A DNA stretch of 64,000 nucleotides from JAWLHJ01 sp039587535 (GTDB lineage: Bacteria; Gemmatimonadota; Gemmatimonadetes; Longimicrobiales; Gaopeijiaceae): contig JBDHIF010000008.1 of NCBI GenBank assembly GCA_039587535.1, forward strand, positions 21,547 through 85,546, given 5' to 3'. Each line of letters starts with the position of its first letter. Positions within the stretch are counted from its first letter, which is position 1. Both the position numbers and the translations under genes were made by a program. Below the pieces are notes generated by a model. It was given only the letters and a program-made list of their open reading frames with translations. It was not told the DNA's origin and ran no database searches. Positions 34,315-42,947 of this stretch are shown in pieces.

Positions 34315-34727
34315 GCCCCGGGCGCATCCCGCTGGAGGTCGTGTCTGCCCTTCCAGGCAATCCAAGCGCCTCCGGCCGATCCCGTGGTCATGAGCAGCAG
34401 GCCCATCCCCCGGAGCACAGCACCAATCTCCTGGGCCTGTGATAGGCGGCCCACTCGGAGCAGCATGACCGTCCAGTCGTGGCTGTCGACGTCCACGGGT
34501 CCGAACGGTGAAACCAAGGGTAGGGCCTGGGCTCGGGCGTCGGCGGCGTAGACGGCCGCTCCCTAGAGCGCAGTTCCCAGACAGGAAAAGGCCTCGTGGC
34601 CCATCTCGTGGATGCCGAGGTTGATGCCGGCGAAGATGGAGCTGTAGGCCGGATCCGTCAGGTGACGATGGAGAATCCAGGCCAGCAGCAGCAGGATGGC
34701 GATCCGCACCCGAGCCCTTATCGCCAC
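34311..34727 (-). pseudogene. small membrane HExxH protein gene interrupted by an amber codon
   Basis: A continuous minus-strand frame of 139 codons, interrupted only by TAG at 34563-34565 (codon 55). GTG 34727 has a good ribosome site (GGAGGG, 6 bases upstream). Codons 9-19 encode a membrane helix (RIAILLLLAWIL), and codons 35-47 read INLGIHEMGHEAF, a zinc-protease-like HExxH motif. After the TAG the same frame continues with YAADARAQALPLVSPFG, a DSHDW element and a final membrane helix. The second half looks like the end of the same protein, and a middle membrane portion may be missing between HEMGH and YAADARAQ. It is therefore probably a decayed or internally deleted gene. No TAG-recoding machinery is evident. 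Confidence 0.6.
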
Positions 34728-34858
34728 TTCGGACCCTCCTCACGTTTCACCGGACGCGGTCCGGTCGTATACTCACGGCTCCGGGACCGGCCGAAGACGT
34801 CCGGCGCAGTCCCTGGCACAGACAAGCTCATCCTCAGCACGACGGGGTCATAGACATC

Positions 34859-35377
34859 ATGAACGATCGCGCCAGCATGCTCCTCGGTGGCCGCCGCGAG
34901 CGGATTGAGCGGGTTCTCGGCCGCAAGCTCGCCCCCCCCAGCGCAGGAGCGGAAGGATCTCTTTCCGGTACGAACCGCGCCTATCTGTTGGGTGAAGCCA
35001 AGGATCTCTACTGGAACGAGCTTGAGTGGGAGCATATCACCGACGAAGAGGCTTTGGACGAGGGGCCTCTGACCGGGCTCATCTTTCCAGGCTTTCTGGC
35101 CTACGTCCGCGGTCTCCTCCTGAGCGAAGTCATGCCGGATGCGAAGGCGCCGGCAAGTCCCCGCCCCCAGGTCGTGCAGGACATCCTGTCGTTTCTCGCC
35201 AAGCGTGTCGTGGAGCTCGAAGAGCAGATCGACGATACCGAGGAGGACGGCGAGGGGCGTTTGAGGCGGGATCGGGACGCCACGAGTCACCTGCTGGATC
35301 TGGTTCTCTACGTCTTCCATGAGTTGGGCGCGGAGGAGATCGAGCGCTTGGAAGCCGACCGGCACGCGTCGGCGTAG
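34859..35377 (+). CDS. conserved hypothetical protein
   Basis: A 172-residue soluble, acidic protein of unknown function. It contains an aromatic-rich segment (EAKDLYWNELEWEHITDEEAL), a short hydrophobic stretch (GLIFPGFLAYVRGLLL), and a predicted helical region rich in Glu/Arg (VVELEEQIDDTEEDGEGRLRRDRDATSHLLDLVLYVFHELG). No catalytic motif is apparent. Codon use and position, just before a GDPD gene on the same strand, support a real gene. Confidence 0.65.
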   Translation: MNDRASMLLGGRRERIERVLGRKLAPPSAGAEGSLSGTNRAYLLGEAKDLYWNELEWEHITDEEALDEGPLTGLIFPGFLAYVRGLLLSEVMPDAKAPASPRPQVVQDILSFLAKRVVELEEQIDDTEEDGEGRLRRDRDATSHLLDLVLYVFHELGAEEIERLEADRHASA

Positions 35378-35391
35378 AGGGAGCGCGACCG

Positions 35392-36237
35392 TTGGGCTTC
35401 GGCTCCGGCCCCCGGCCCGGCCGACCTTACCTTGCGGGCCGACCCATGTTGGTGGCCCACCGCGGTGGCTCGAAGATCGCTCCGGAGAACACGCTCGTCG
35501 CGTTTCGGCAGGCGGTCGGACTATGGGACGCGGACATGCTTGAGGTGGACGTGCAGCTGACCCGGGACCGCGTGCCCGTGGTCATCCACGATCCCACTGT
35601 GGACCGTACCACCGACGGATCCGGATTCGTCCGCGACATGGGTATCACCGATCTCAGGCGGCTGGACGCGGGCGCACGATTCCGCGACCCCGGCGGGGGA
35701 ACGCCGTGGTCGGGGCGGGGGGTCCGCATTCCCACGCTGGACGAGGTGCTGGAGGCGCACCCGGACGTCTGGATCAACGTCGAGTGCAAGGGGCCGGACG
35801 TCGCCGCCCCGACCCTGGAAACGGTCCTCCGCCACGGGGCGCAGGACCGGGTCCTCATCGCGGCCGAGTATGAGCGGTGGCGGCGCGGGGCCCGCGGCTA
35901 CCCTGGTCCATGGGGGGCCAGCCGGCACCACGTGCTCCTGTTCCGGGTATTGTGTGCCCTCCCTCGTGCGGCCGGGTACACGCCGGGGGCAGATGTGCTG
36001 CAGGTGCCCGAGATGTGGAAAGGGACGCGCATCGTGACACCGCGCTTCATCGAACAGGCTCACCGAAAGAACATCCCCGTCCAGGTTTGGACCGTGGACG
36101 ATCGGGATGACATGGTCCGACTCCTGAAGTGGGGCGTGGACGGGATCCAAACGGATCGTCCGGACATTTTGGCGCACGTCCTGCACGGTCACTGCGGCCG
36201 CCCGCCGGCTCCTGGGCTGCCACGGGAGGGGGAGTGA
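35392..36237 (+). CDS. glycerophosphodiester phosphodiesterase
   Basis: A 281-residue GDPD of the UgpQ type, which cleaves glycerophosphodiesters to glycerol 3-phosphate and an alcohol. The N-terminal VAHRGGSKIAPENTLVAFRQA motif carries the first catalytic histidine, followed by DMLEVDVQLTRDRVPVVIHDPTVDRTTDG with the metal-binding acids and the second histidine. The C-terminal PVQVWTVDDRDDMVRLLKWGVDGIQTDRPD is typical. TTG 35392 has a GAGGGAG ribosome site, but an ATG at 35446 closer to the conserved core is also possible. No signal peptide is seen, so it is cytoplasmic. Its stop overlaps the tilS start. Confidence 0.92.
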   Translation: MGFGSGPRPGRPYLAGRPMLVAHRGGSKIAPENTLVAFRQAVGLWDADMLEVDVQLTRDRVPVVIHDPTVDRTTDGSGFVRDMGITDLRRLDAGARFRDPGGGTPWSGRGVRIPTLDEVLEAHPDVWINVECKGPDVAAPTLETVLRHGAQDRVLIAAEYERWRRGARGYPGPWGASRHHVLLFRVLCALPRAAGYTPGADVLQVPEMWKGTRIVTPRFIEQAHRKNIPVQVWTVDDRDDMVRLLKWGVDGIQTDRPDILAHVLHGHCGRPPAPGLPREGE

Positions 36238-37619
36238 TGGCACGTTCCAGGATGTCGCGGACGGCGGCGGCGGTCGATGCCGCATTTGCCTCGTCCTGCC
36301 GTGACGCACGGGCACCCCGGGAGGGTGACACGATCGTTCTGGCGGTGTCGGGTGGGCTGGACTCCACCGTTCTGACGCATCTTGCGCGATTCGGCTGGCC
36401 TGCCGGGCCTCGGCTGGTCCTGGCTCACTTCGACCACAAGATGCGCCCCGGAAGCGACGGAGATGCCCGGTGGCTCGAGGCCCTGTGCGGCGCCTGGGAC
36501 CTGGAGCTCGTCACCGGGGCTGCGGAGCGGCCCCCGAGCTCCGAAGCAGAGGCCCGAGCGCAACGCTATGCGTTTCTCCTCGAAGTGCGGGACACCGTTG
36601 GCGCGAGCTACGTCGCCACGGCTCATCACGCCGACGACCAAGCCGAGACCGCGCTCTTTCGGATCTTTCGAGGCACGGGCCCGGCGGGGCTCACGGGTGT
36701 GCAGACCTTCCGGGGCGACGGTGTCTGGCGTCCGCTTCTGCCGGTGTGGCGAGAGGAGCTGTTGGGCTACGCCCGCCTGCATGGCCTGGAATGGAGGGAC
36801 GATCCGACCAACGAGGCGCTGGGCTACGCACGGAATGCGCTCCGCAACCGCATCCTTCCCGACGCGGAGGCGTTGGTGGCGCCGGGCGCTCGCCGTTCCC
36901 TTGTGCGGTTCGCGGAGCAGGCGGCGTTCGACGAGGAAGGATGGGCCAGCTTGATCCCCGGACTTCTGGCTTCCGCAGCCGTAGTGCGGACTGGGGATGC
37001 AATCGGGTTCGATCGGGGGGCCTTCTTGAGACACCATGCCGCCGTGCAGGCCCGGATGTTTCGAGCGTTGGCGGCGGAGCTGAACCTTACGGCCGACGCT
37101 CGCCAGACGGCGCGCGCGGTGGATTTCGTGACGGCTGGAGCGAGCGGGCGAACGTTGCAGCTGGGTCGAGGCATCGTCCTCGCGCGTGAGCTCGACCGAC
37201 TCGTGTTATCGACTGTACCGACCAGGGCCTTGCCCGCCGACCGCGCGGTCGTGATCCCCGGCGCGACGCCCGGTCGCGGACATGCCCTTCTGGCCGGACG
37301 CGAGGTGCAGGTCTCCTGGGCCGCCGGCGTGGCCGTCGACGCACCCATCGTGGAGCGTTTCGACGGCGAGGCACTGAGCTACCCTCTCACCGTTCGTGCC
37401 TGGGAAGATGGAGACCGGATGCGCACGGGCAGCGGGGTCAGGAAGCTGAAGCGGCTATTTCTCGAGGCGCGGGTTCCGGCGTCGGCACGCCGCCAGCTAC
37501 CCGTGCTGGCCGATGCGGACGGCGAGATTCTCTGGGTCCCGAGAGTCGCTCGGGCGCGAATCGCATCCGTGGGATCTCAGCGGCTCCAGTCGGGCGTGCT
37601 CACTGTGGGCGTGACATGA
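36237..37619 (+). CDS. tilS: tRNA(Ile)-lysidine synthase
   Basis: A 460-residue TilS that converts C34 of the CAT-anticodon tRNA-Ile to lysidine so it reads AUA. The PP-loop motif is VLAVSGGLDSTVL, and the HHADDQAETALFRIFRGTGPAGLTG and WRPLLPVWREELLGYA segments are canonical. The C-terminal domain (YPLTVRAWEDGDRMRTGSG, KLKRLFLEARVPASAR) is complete. ATG 36237 overlaps the GDPD stop. It is followed by hpt and ftsH, an order conserved across many bacteria. Confidence 0.95.
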   Translation: MARSRMSRTAAAVDAAFASSCRDARAPREGDTIVLAVSGGLDSTVLTHLARFGWPAGPRLVLAHFDHKMRPGSDGDARWLEALCGAWDLELVTGAAERPPSSEAEARAQRYAFLLEVRDTVGASYVATAHHADDQAETALFRIFRGTGPAGLTGVQTFRGDGVWRPLLPVWREELLGYARLHGLEWRDDPTNEALGYARNALRNRILPDAEALVAPGARRSLVRFAEQAAFDEEGWASLIPGLLASAAVVRTGDAIGFDRGAFLRHHAAVQARMFRALAAELNLTADARQTARAVDFVTAGASGRTLQLGRGIVLARELDRLVLSTVPTRALPADRAVVIPGATPGRGHALLAGREVQVSWAAGVAVDAPIVERFDGEALSYPLTVRAWEDGDRMRTGSGVRKLKRLFLEARVPASARRQLPVLADADGEILWVPRVARARIASVGSQRLQSGVLTVGVT

Positions 37620-38134
37620 AGGAGACAACGCTCACCGTCCTCTACGATGCGGAGACCATTGCTGTCCGGGTCGAGCAGGTGGCGCGTGAGATCGAGGCAG
37701 CGTACGACCCGGAAGACCGACTCCTGATCGTAGGCGTGCTCAAGGGGTCATGGGTATTCACGGCAGACCTGGTGCGGGCGCTTACCGTTCCGGTCCAGGT
37801 GGACTTTCTCAGCGTCTCCAGCTACGGACAGGGTACGGTCTCCAGTGGGCAGGTACAGATCGAGTCGGAGACCCGCATTCCGGTGCGGCACCGCAACGTC
37901 CTTCTGGTCGAGGACATGGTCGACTCGGGCCGGACCCTGGACCGTGTGGTCGAGCTACTCCTGGAGCGGGGCGCCCGCAGCGTCGAGGTGTGCGCCCTCC
38001 TTCACAAGCGGCTCGCCGAGCCGGATCATCCGCCCCGCTTCGTCGGCTTCGATGCACCCAATGCCTTCCTCGTGGGGTATGGATTGGATCGCGCTGAAGA
38101 CTTTCGCCAATTGCCATATATCGCGAGCCTATAG
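37616..38134 (+). CDS. hpt: hypoxanthine phosphoribosyltransferase
   Basis: A 172-residue purine salvage enzyme joining hypoxanthine or guanine to PRPP. The PRPP-binding motif is LLVEDMVDSGRTLDRVVELL, with the early LLIVGVLKGSWVFTADLVRAL loop and the C-terminal FVGFDAPNAFLVGYGLDRAEDFRQLPYI. It starts within tilS (ATGA overlap). The tilS-hpt-ftsH neighbourhood fixes its identity. Confidence 0.95.
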   Translation: MKETTLTVLYDAETIAVRVEQVAREIEAAYDPEDRLLIVGVLKGSWVFTADLVRALTVPVQVDFLSVSSYGQGTVSSGQVQIESETRIPVRHRNVLLVEDMVDSGRTLDRVVELLLERGARSVEVCALLHKRLAEPDHPPRFVGFDAPNAFLVGYGLDRAEDFRQLPYIASL

Positions 38135-38204
38135 GGTGACGGGGCCTGCCCCCTCGTGCCCTGGCAGTTCGACCTGCTGACCGGGCTCTCCAGAGTGAAG
38201 CTTG

Positions 38205-40235
38205 ATGCCTGACAACCAGCCCAACAGTCCCGATCCCGACAACCGCGTCGGTCGCCTGTCCAAGAACGCAGCGTTTCTCATGATGATGGCGCTGATGCTC
38301 CTACTCACCATACAGATGGTGAGGGGACAAGGAGAGGCTCTCGCAGACTTCTCCTACACCGAGTTTCGTGAGCACCTCGCGGACGGACGTATCCACAGCG
38401 TGACGTTCCGCGACCGGCAGGTGGAGGGGGAGCTCACACAGCCGGTGACGCGAGACGGCCAGGAGTTCACCGAGTTCGAGACACGCCTGCCCGGAGAGGT
38501 CACCGACGGGCTCTTGGAGGAGCTCGGCCAGCGTAATGTCATCGTCGAGGCTGAGCCGACCGAGACGGGGTGGGGCACCCTGCTCATCACGATGCTCCCG
38601 TGGCTCCTCTTCATTGCCTTCTGGATCTGGATCTTCCGCACCATGCAGGGTGGCGGAAACCGTGCGTTCCAGTTCGGCAGGTCGAAAGCCAAGATGATCT
38701 CGCCGGACACCCCCAAGGTGACGTTCTCGGATGTGGCCGGGGCGGACGAGGCGAAGGAGGAGCTCCAGGAGATCATCGAGTTCCTCAAGGATCCGGCGAA
38801 GTTTTCCAGGTTGGGAGGTCGCCTCCCGAAGGGCGTGCTGCTGGTCGGTCCGCCCGGGACCGGAAAGACGCTGCTGGCCCGGGCCGTGGCGGGCGAGGCG
38901 GGGCGTCCGTTTTTCCAGATGTCCGGGTCGGACTTCGTGGAGATGTTTGTCGGCGTGGGTGCTTCTCGAGTGCGTGATCTCTTCGAGCAGGGCAAGGCTC
39001 ATGCCCCGTGCATCATCTTCGTGGACGAAATCGACGCGGTGGGCCGACACCGGGGTGCCGGTCTGGGCGGCGGGCACGACGAGCGCGAGCAGACCCTGAA
39101 CGCGCTGCTCGTCGAGATGGACGGGTTCGAGTCGAACGAGGGGGTGATCCTCCTGGCGGCCACGAATCGGCCCGACGTCCTCGATCCTGCGCTCCTTCGT
39201 CCCGGACGCTTCGACCGGCAAGTCGTCGTGGATTCGCCCGACGTGAAGGGCCGCGAAGGGATCCTCAGAGTCCACGCCAAGAAGCTGCCGCTCGCGGACG
39301 ATGTGGAGTTGTCGCTCATCGCCCGGGGAACGCCGGGGATGAGTGGTGCGGATCTGGCCAACATATGTAATGAGGCGGCTCTGCTGGCGGCGCGACGAGA
39401 CGCGGACAAGGTCAGCATGGACGACTTCGAGCTGGCCAAGGACAAGGTCATGCTCGGGGCGGAGCGCCGGAGCCTCGTCCTCACGGAGAATGAGCGAAAG
39501 CTTACGGCCTACCACGAGGCGGGCCACGCGGTGCTGGGACTGAAGATTCCCGGCCTGGACCCGGTCCACAAGGTGACGATCGTGCCCCGAGGTCGGGCGC
39601 TGGGCATTACCGCCAGCCTCCCCGAGGAGGACCGTCACTCCTACACCCGTGACTGGATGGAAGGGCAGCTGGCCATGCTGTTCGGCGGCCGGGTGGCCGA
39701 GGAGATCATCTTCGGGGAGCAGGACGTCACCACCGGCGCCGGGAACGACATCGAGCGCGCCACAACCATGGCACGGCGGATGGTCACCAGCTTCGGCATG
39801 AGCGAGGTGATCGGGCTGGTGGCCGTAGACGAGAGTGAGCACGAGGTGTTCCTGGGCCGAGAGCTGTCCCAGCGCCGGCAGGTGTCCGAGCACACGCAGC
39901 GGATCGTCGACCAGGAAGTGAAGCGGATCATCGACGCGGCGCATGAAAAGGCGCGCACCGTGATCGAGGAGAATCGAGATCTGCTGGAGGCCATCGCTCA
40001 GGCCCTGCTGGACCGCGAGACTCTCGGGCGCGAGGACATCGAGCTGCTGGAGATGGGTGAGCCGCTCCCCCCCATGCCGGAGCCCGAGGTGGAGGACCCC
40101 ACGGGCCGGTCTGCCGCTGTACGTCCTGCCGCCGAGAGGAACCCCCAGCCTTTCGGGTTGCCGGGGGGCGAGGGACCACTACCCGGACCCGCGCCCGGCG
40201 TGAGGCAGGACCCTGAGCCGGACGAGGTGCCGTAG
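38205..40235 (+). CDS. ftsH: ATP-dependent zinc metalloprotease FtsH
   Basis: A 676-residue membrane AAA+ protease. Two membrane helices flank a periplasmic domain (about residues 23-43 and 122-145). The AAA module has Walker A GPPGTGKTLLARAVAGEAG, Walker B IIFVDEIDAVGRHRG, the pore motif FVEMFVGVGASRVRDLF and the SRH ATNRPDVLDPALLRPGRFDR. The peptidase site is HEAGHAVLG at about residue 436. The C-terminal tail is Pro-rich. It degrades misfolded membrane proteins and regulators. ATG 38205 is preferred over the TTG one codon upstream. Confidence 0.97.
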   Translation: MPDNQPNSPDPDNRVGRLSKNAAFLMMMALMLLLTIQMVRGQGEALADFSYTEFREHLADGRIHSVTFRDRQVEGELTQPVTRDGQEFTEFETRLPGEVTDGLLEELGQRNVIVEAEPTETGWGTLLITMLPWLLFIAFWIWIFRTMQGGGNRAFQFGRSKAKMISPDTPKVTFSDVAGADEAKEELQEIIEFLKDPAKFSRLGGRLPKGVLLVGPPGTGKTLLARAVAGEAGRPFFQMSGSDFVEMFVGVGASRVRDLFEQGKAHAPCIIFVDEIDAVGRHRGAGLGGGHDEREQTLNALLVEMDGFESNEGVILLAATNRPDVLDPALLRPGRFDRQVVVDSPDVKGREGILRVHAKKLPLADDVELSLIARGTPGMSGADLANICNEAALLAARRDADKVSMDDFELAKDKVMLGAERRSLVLTENERKLTAYHEAGHAVLGLKIPGLDPVHKVTIVPRGRALGITASLPEEDRHSYTRDWMEGQLAMLFGGRVAEEIIFGEQDVTTGAGNDIERATTMARRMVTSFGMSEVIGLVAVDESEHEVFLGRELSQRRQVSEHTQRIVDQEVKRIIDAAHEKARTVIEENRDLLEAIAQALLDRETLGREDIELLEMGEPLPPMPEPEVEDPTGRSAAVRPAAERNPQPFGLPGGEGPLPGPAPGVRQDPEPDEVP

Positions 40236-40322
40236 CAAGCCATGCGAGACGCCTGTCGCATGCCGTCGAAGAAGTGATGACGAGGCGCTGGGGTCGGCGC
40301 TGGAACGGGGGCGCGGCCGTCC

Positions 40323-41141
40323 TTGGGTAGCGGGTGGGAGCAGCTGCGGCTTCTTCGCCCAGGCTGGGGCGATCTGTTCGAGATCGTCCTTGTGGCTCTG
40401 CTCCTGTACAGGGTCCTGCTGGTGCTGCAGCGTACCCGTGCCATGCAGATCATGCTGGGCGTCGCGCTGTTGGCCGGCACCTACGGTGCGGCCCGCCTAC
40501 TCGACCTCATCCTGATCCGCACCCTGCTCGAGACCTTCTTCCAGTACGGAGCGATCGCGGCGCTCGTGGTCTTCCAGCCGGAGCTTCGGGCCGCCCTGGC
40601 TCGACTGGGACGAAGCCGGATGATCCGATTTTTCCAGAAGATGGAGGGGAGCAAGGTCATCGACGAGATCGTCGAAGCCACGGAGCGCCTGTCCCGCGCC
40701 AAGCACGGGGCCATCATCGCGATAGAGCGTGAGGTGGGCCTCGACGAGTATGCCGAGACGGGGAGTCAGGTTCAGGCACGCGTCTCCGCTGAGATGCTTG
40801 CCACGGTCTTCACACCGTACTCGCCGCTGCACGACGGGGCCGTCCTCATCTCGGGCGACCAGATTCGGGCCGCCGGCGCCATCCTTCCCCTCACGCAGTC
40901 TCCGGTCAAAGACCGATCCTTGGGAACACGTCATCGGGCGGCTCTGGGGCTCAGCGAAGAAACCGACGCGGTGGTCGTGGTCGTGAGCGAGGAGACCGCC
41001 CAGGTGTCGGTGGCCATCGGCGGGCGGCTGGAGCGCGGCGTGACTTCGGAGCGTCTTCGAGAGATTGCGTCCGGGGCGTCGACTGCAGTGGAGCCAGTTG
41101 GAAGGACCGCCACGGCGAGCCGAGCTCCCGCCAGCGCCTGA
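40323..41141 (+). CDS. cdaA: diadenylate cyclase CdaA
   Basis: A 272-residue membrane-bound DAC-domain protein that makes the second messenger c-di-AMP from two ATP. Hydrophobic N-terminal helices (LFEIVLVALLLYRVLLVL, IMLGVALLAGTYGAARLL, FFQYGAIAALVVF) precede the DAC domain with the signature motifs PLHDGAVLI and GTRHRAALGLSE. The C-terminus is variable. No cdaR or glmM partner is adjacent, unlike the usual cdaA-cdaR-glmM cluster; the neighbours are ftsH and the ExbB operon. The TTG start is tentative. Confidence 0.93.
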   Translation: MGSGWEQLRLLRPGWGDLFEIVLVALLLYRVLLVLQRTRAMQIMLGVALLAGTYGAARLLDLILIRTLLETFFQYGAIAALVVFQPELRAALARLGRSRMIRFFQKMEGSKVIDEIVEATERLSRAKHGAIIAIEREVGLDEYAETGSQVQARVSAEMLATVFTPYSPLHDGAVLISGDQIRAAGAILPLTQSPVKDRSLGTRHRAALGLSEETDAVVVVVSEETAQVSVAIGGRLERGVTSERLREIASGASTAVEPVGRTATASRAPASA

Positions 41142-41160
41142 GCACGCGGGACACTTCGCG

Positions 41161-41190
41161 TTGACACCCCGGCGAGGCCACCCGTAGATT
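41161..41190 (+). promoter_or_regulatory. sigma-70-type promoter of the exbB-exbD-tonB operon
   Basis: TTGACA (41161-41166) is a perfect -35, with an 18-base spacer and TAGATT (41185-41190) as a good -10. It lies about 70 bases before the exbB start, in the only gap of size before that operon. Confidence 0.6.
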
Positions 41191-41262
41191 GGCGGCGTTC
41201 CAAGTTCCAGTACCCGGCCGCGCCGCGGGTGCGCCCCACATTATTTCAGGAGCGTAGGATCC

Positions 41263-42012
41263 GTGAGCTCCCAGTATCGTCTGCTGACCCTCTTCGCCGA
41301 CGGCGGGTGGATGATGTATCCGCTCGTCCTCTGTTCTTTGATCGCGGTCGGTGTGATCATCGCCAAGGCTTGGACGCTGTGGGTCGCGCACAAGGGCACC
41401 ACCCAGGTGCTTCGGGACGTCGAGGAAGCTACCCGGGCCGGTAACGTCGAGAGCGCGATCCAGATCGCCAGCGAGACGCCCGGGCCTGCTTCGGCCATCT
41501 TGCTGGCCGGGCTCCGCCGCATCCAGAACCGCACGCTGGCCAGCGGTGAGCTCGAGTCTGCCGTCGCGACCACCGGCACCATCGAGCTCGCGTTCCTGGA
41601 GCGGGGCCTGGTGATCCTGGCCACCATCGCGAACGTGGCGCCCCTCATGGGCTTCCTCGGGACCGTGGCCGGCATGATCCTGGCGTTCGGCGCCATCGAA
41701 GCCGCCGGAGACGTGGATCCGTCGCTCGTGGCGGGCGGGATCAAGGTGGCGCTGCTCACGACCGCAGCTGGTCTGACCATCGCGGTTCCCGTGAACATCG
41801 GCTACAACTTCTTCGTATCCCGTATCGACATGCTCATCGTGGATATGGAGCAGGGAGCACAGCGGATCCTGAATCTCGCGTGGGATCTGGAGAAGGATGG
41901 GAAGATCGAGATCGTCTCCAAGGGCGACGCGCAGGCGAGCGGAGGCGCTCCTGCCGCAGGAGGAGCCGAAGCGGCTCCGATGCCGCCGCAGGGTGATTCG
42001 GCACCCGAGTAG
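41263..42012 (+). CDS. exbB: MotA/TolQ/ExbB proton channel protein
   Basis: A 249-residue ExbB/TolQ-family membrane protein. Three hydrophobic segments are visible: GWMMYPLVLCSLIAVGVIIA, the long GLVILATIANVAPLMGFLGTVAGMILAF, and VALLTTAAGLTIAVPVNIGYN. The LGTVxG motif is the family signature. A helical linker and a Pro/Ala tail end the protein. It uses the proton gradient to power TonB or Tol. Its partners follow directly: two ExbD proteins and a TonB. Translation starts on GTG after AGGAG. Confidence 0.92.
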   Translation: MSSQYRLLTLFADGGWMMYPLVLCSLIAVGVIIAKAWTLWVAHKGTTQVLRDVEEATRAGNVESAIQIASETPGPASAILLAGLRRIQNRTLASGELESAVATTGTIELAFLERGLVILATIANVAPLMGFLGTVAGMILAFGAIEAAGDVDPSLVAGGIKVALLTTAAGLTIAVPVNIGYNFFVSRIDMLIVDMEQGAQRILNLAWDLEKDGKIEIVSKGDAQASGGAPAAGGAEAAPMPPQGDSAPE

Positions 42013-42068
42013 CGGGAACCCCACGTACGCCGTATTGGTACCTCTGATCACACACGAGGGCGAAACAC

Positions 42069-42494
42069 ATGTCAGTTCTGGGTAACAAGAAGCAGCGCGT
42101 CAGCGACGAGGTGCCGACCTCATCCACGGCTGACATTGCGTTCCTGCTCCTGATCTTCTTCCTGGTCACGACGACATTCCCGAAGGACAAGGGACTCGCG
42201 ATCGTGCTCCCGGAGCCGGGTGAGGAAGCGCAGGTCAGTCAGCGCAACATTCTGCACCTGATCATTCAGCCGACCGGAGTGGTGGATGTGCGGCGTGGTG
42301 AGAGCCAGCAGGTCCAGCAGATGCGCCCGCAGGAGATCGAGGGCCTCTGGCGGCAGGAAGTCGCGGCCAACGAGAACCTCATCGCCGCGGTGAAGACGCA
42401 TCCCGATGCGGCTTACGCGTACATGGTGAATGTCCTCGACGCCCTGCATGCGGCGAACGCGGAGAGAATTTCCCTCCAGATCCTGGAGAACTAG
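42069..42494 (+). CDS. exbD: ExbD/TolR family biopolymer transport protein (1)
   Basis: A 141-residue ExbD-like protein. A short N-terminus (LGNKKQRVSDEVPTSSTADI) is followed by one membrane helix (AFLLLIFFLVTTTF). The conserved aspartate of the family lies at ADIAFLLL. A periplasmic domain with a strand-rich fold follows. It works with the ExbB upstream as the proton-conducting stator. Two different ExbD genes occur in tandem here, an arrangement seen in Gemmatimonadota and Bacteroidota. Confidence 0.9.
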   Translation: MSVLGNKKQRVSDEVPTSSTADIAFLLLIFFLVTTTFPKDKGLAIVLPEPGEEAQVSQRNILHLIIQPTGVVDVRRGESQQVQQMRPQEIEGLWRQEVAANENLIAAVKTHPDAAYAYMVNVLDALHAANAERISLQILEN

Positions 42495-42497
42495 ACG

Positions 42498-42947
42498 ATG
42501 GCCATGAAAGGTGGCGGCTTCAGCCGCAAGTCGAAGGCTTCGTCCGAGGTTCCGACCTCGTCGTTGGCGGACATCGCATTCCTCCTCCTAATTTTCTTCA
42601 TGGTGACGACCGTCTTCCAGAACGACCGCGACCGTCCGATCCAGTGGCCTGAAGCAGGGGCAGCGGAGAAGATCGACGAGAAGCAGAAGAACATCCTGAA
42701 CATCTGGATGGAACGCGACGGCTCGGTTTATATCAACGATCAGCTGACGCAGATGGAGGACGTGTCTACCGTGGTGGCGCCGCTCTACGCCGCGTCCGAA
42801 CGTGCCCTCGTCATCTCCATCCGTGGAGACCGCGACGTCCCTTACCGCTTCATGGACCTCGTCCAGAAGGAGCTGGTTGAGGCGGGCGTCGTCCGTGTGG
42901 TGTTCGCCGCGCAGTTGGAGCAGAGCATGCAGAGGGCAAGACGATGA
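42498..42947 (+). CDS. exbD: ExbD/TolR family biopolymer transport protein (2)
   Basis: A 149-residue second ExbD. It shares the cytoplasmic start (SRKSKASSEVPTSSLADI) and the membrane helix (AFLLLIFFMVTTVFQ) with the first copy, including the helix aspartate. The periplasmic domain differs (KNILNIWMERDGSVYINDQL). Either a heteromeric stator or two stators with different partners is possible. The gene is three bases after the first ExbD and overlaps tonB (ATGA). Confidence 0.9.
   Translation: MAMKGGGFSRKSKASSEVPTSSLADIAFLLLIFFMVTTVFQNDRDRPIQWPEAGAAEKIDEKQKNILNIWMERDGSVYINDQLTQMEDVSTVVAPLYAASERALVISIRGDRDVPYRFMDLVQKELVEAGVVRVVFAAQLEQSMQRARR

Noticed and set aside
34563..34565. TAG read as pyrrolysine
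   Set aside because: No pyl genes or context for Pyl use; simple gene decay explains it better.
38301..39944. Long open frame on the minus strand opposite ftsH
   Set aside because: High-GC coding sequence creates long antisense frames; it has no recognisable domain, and ftsH is certain.
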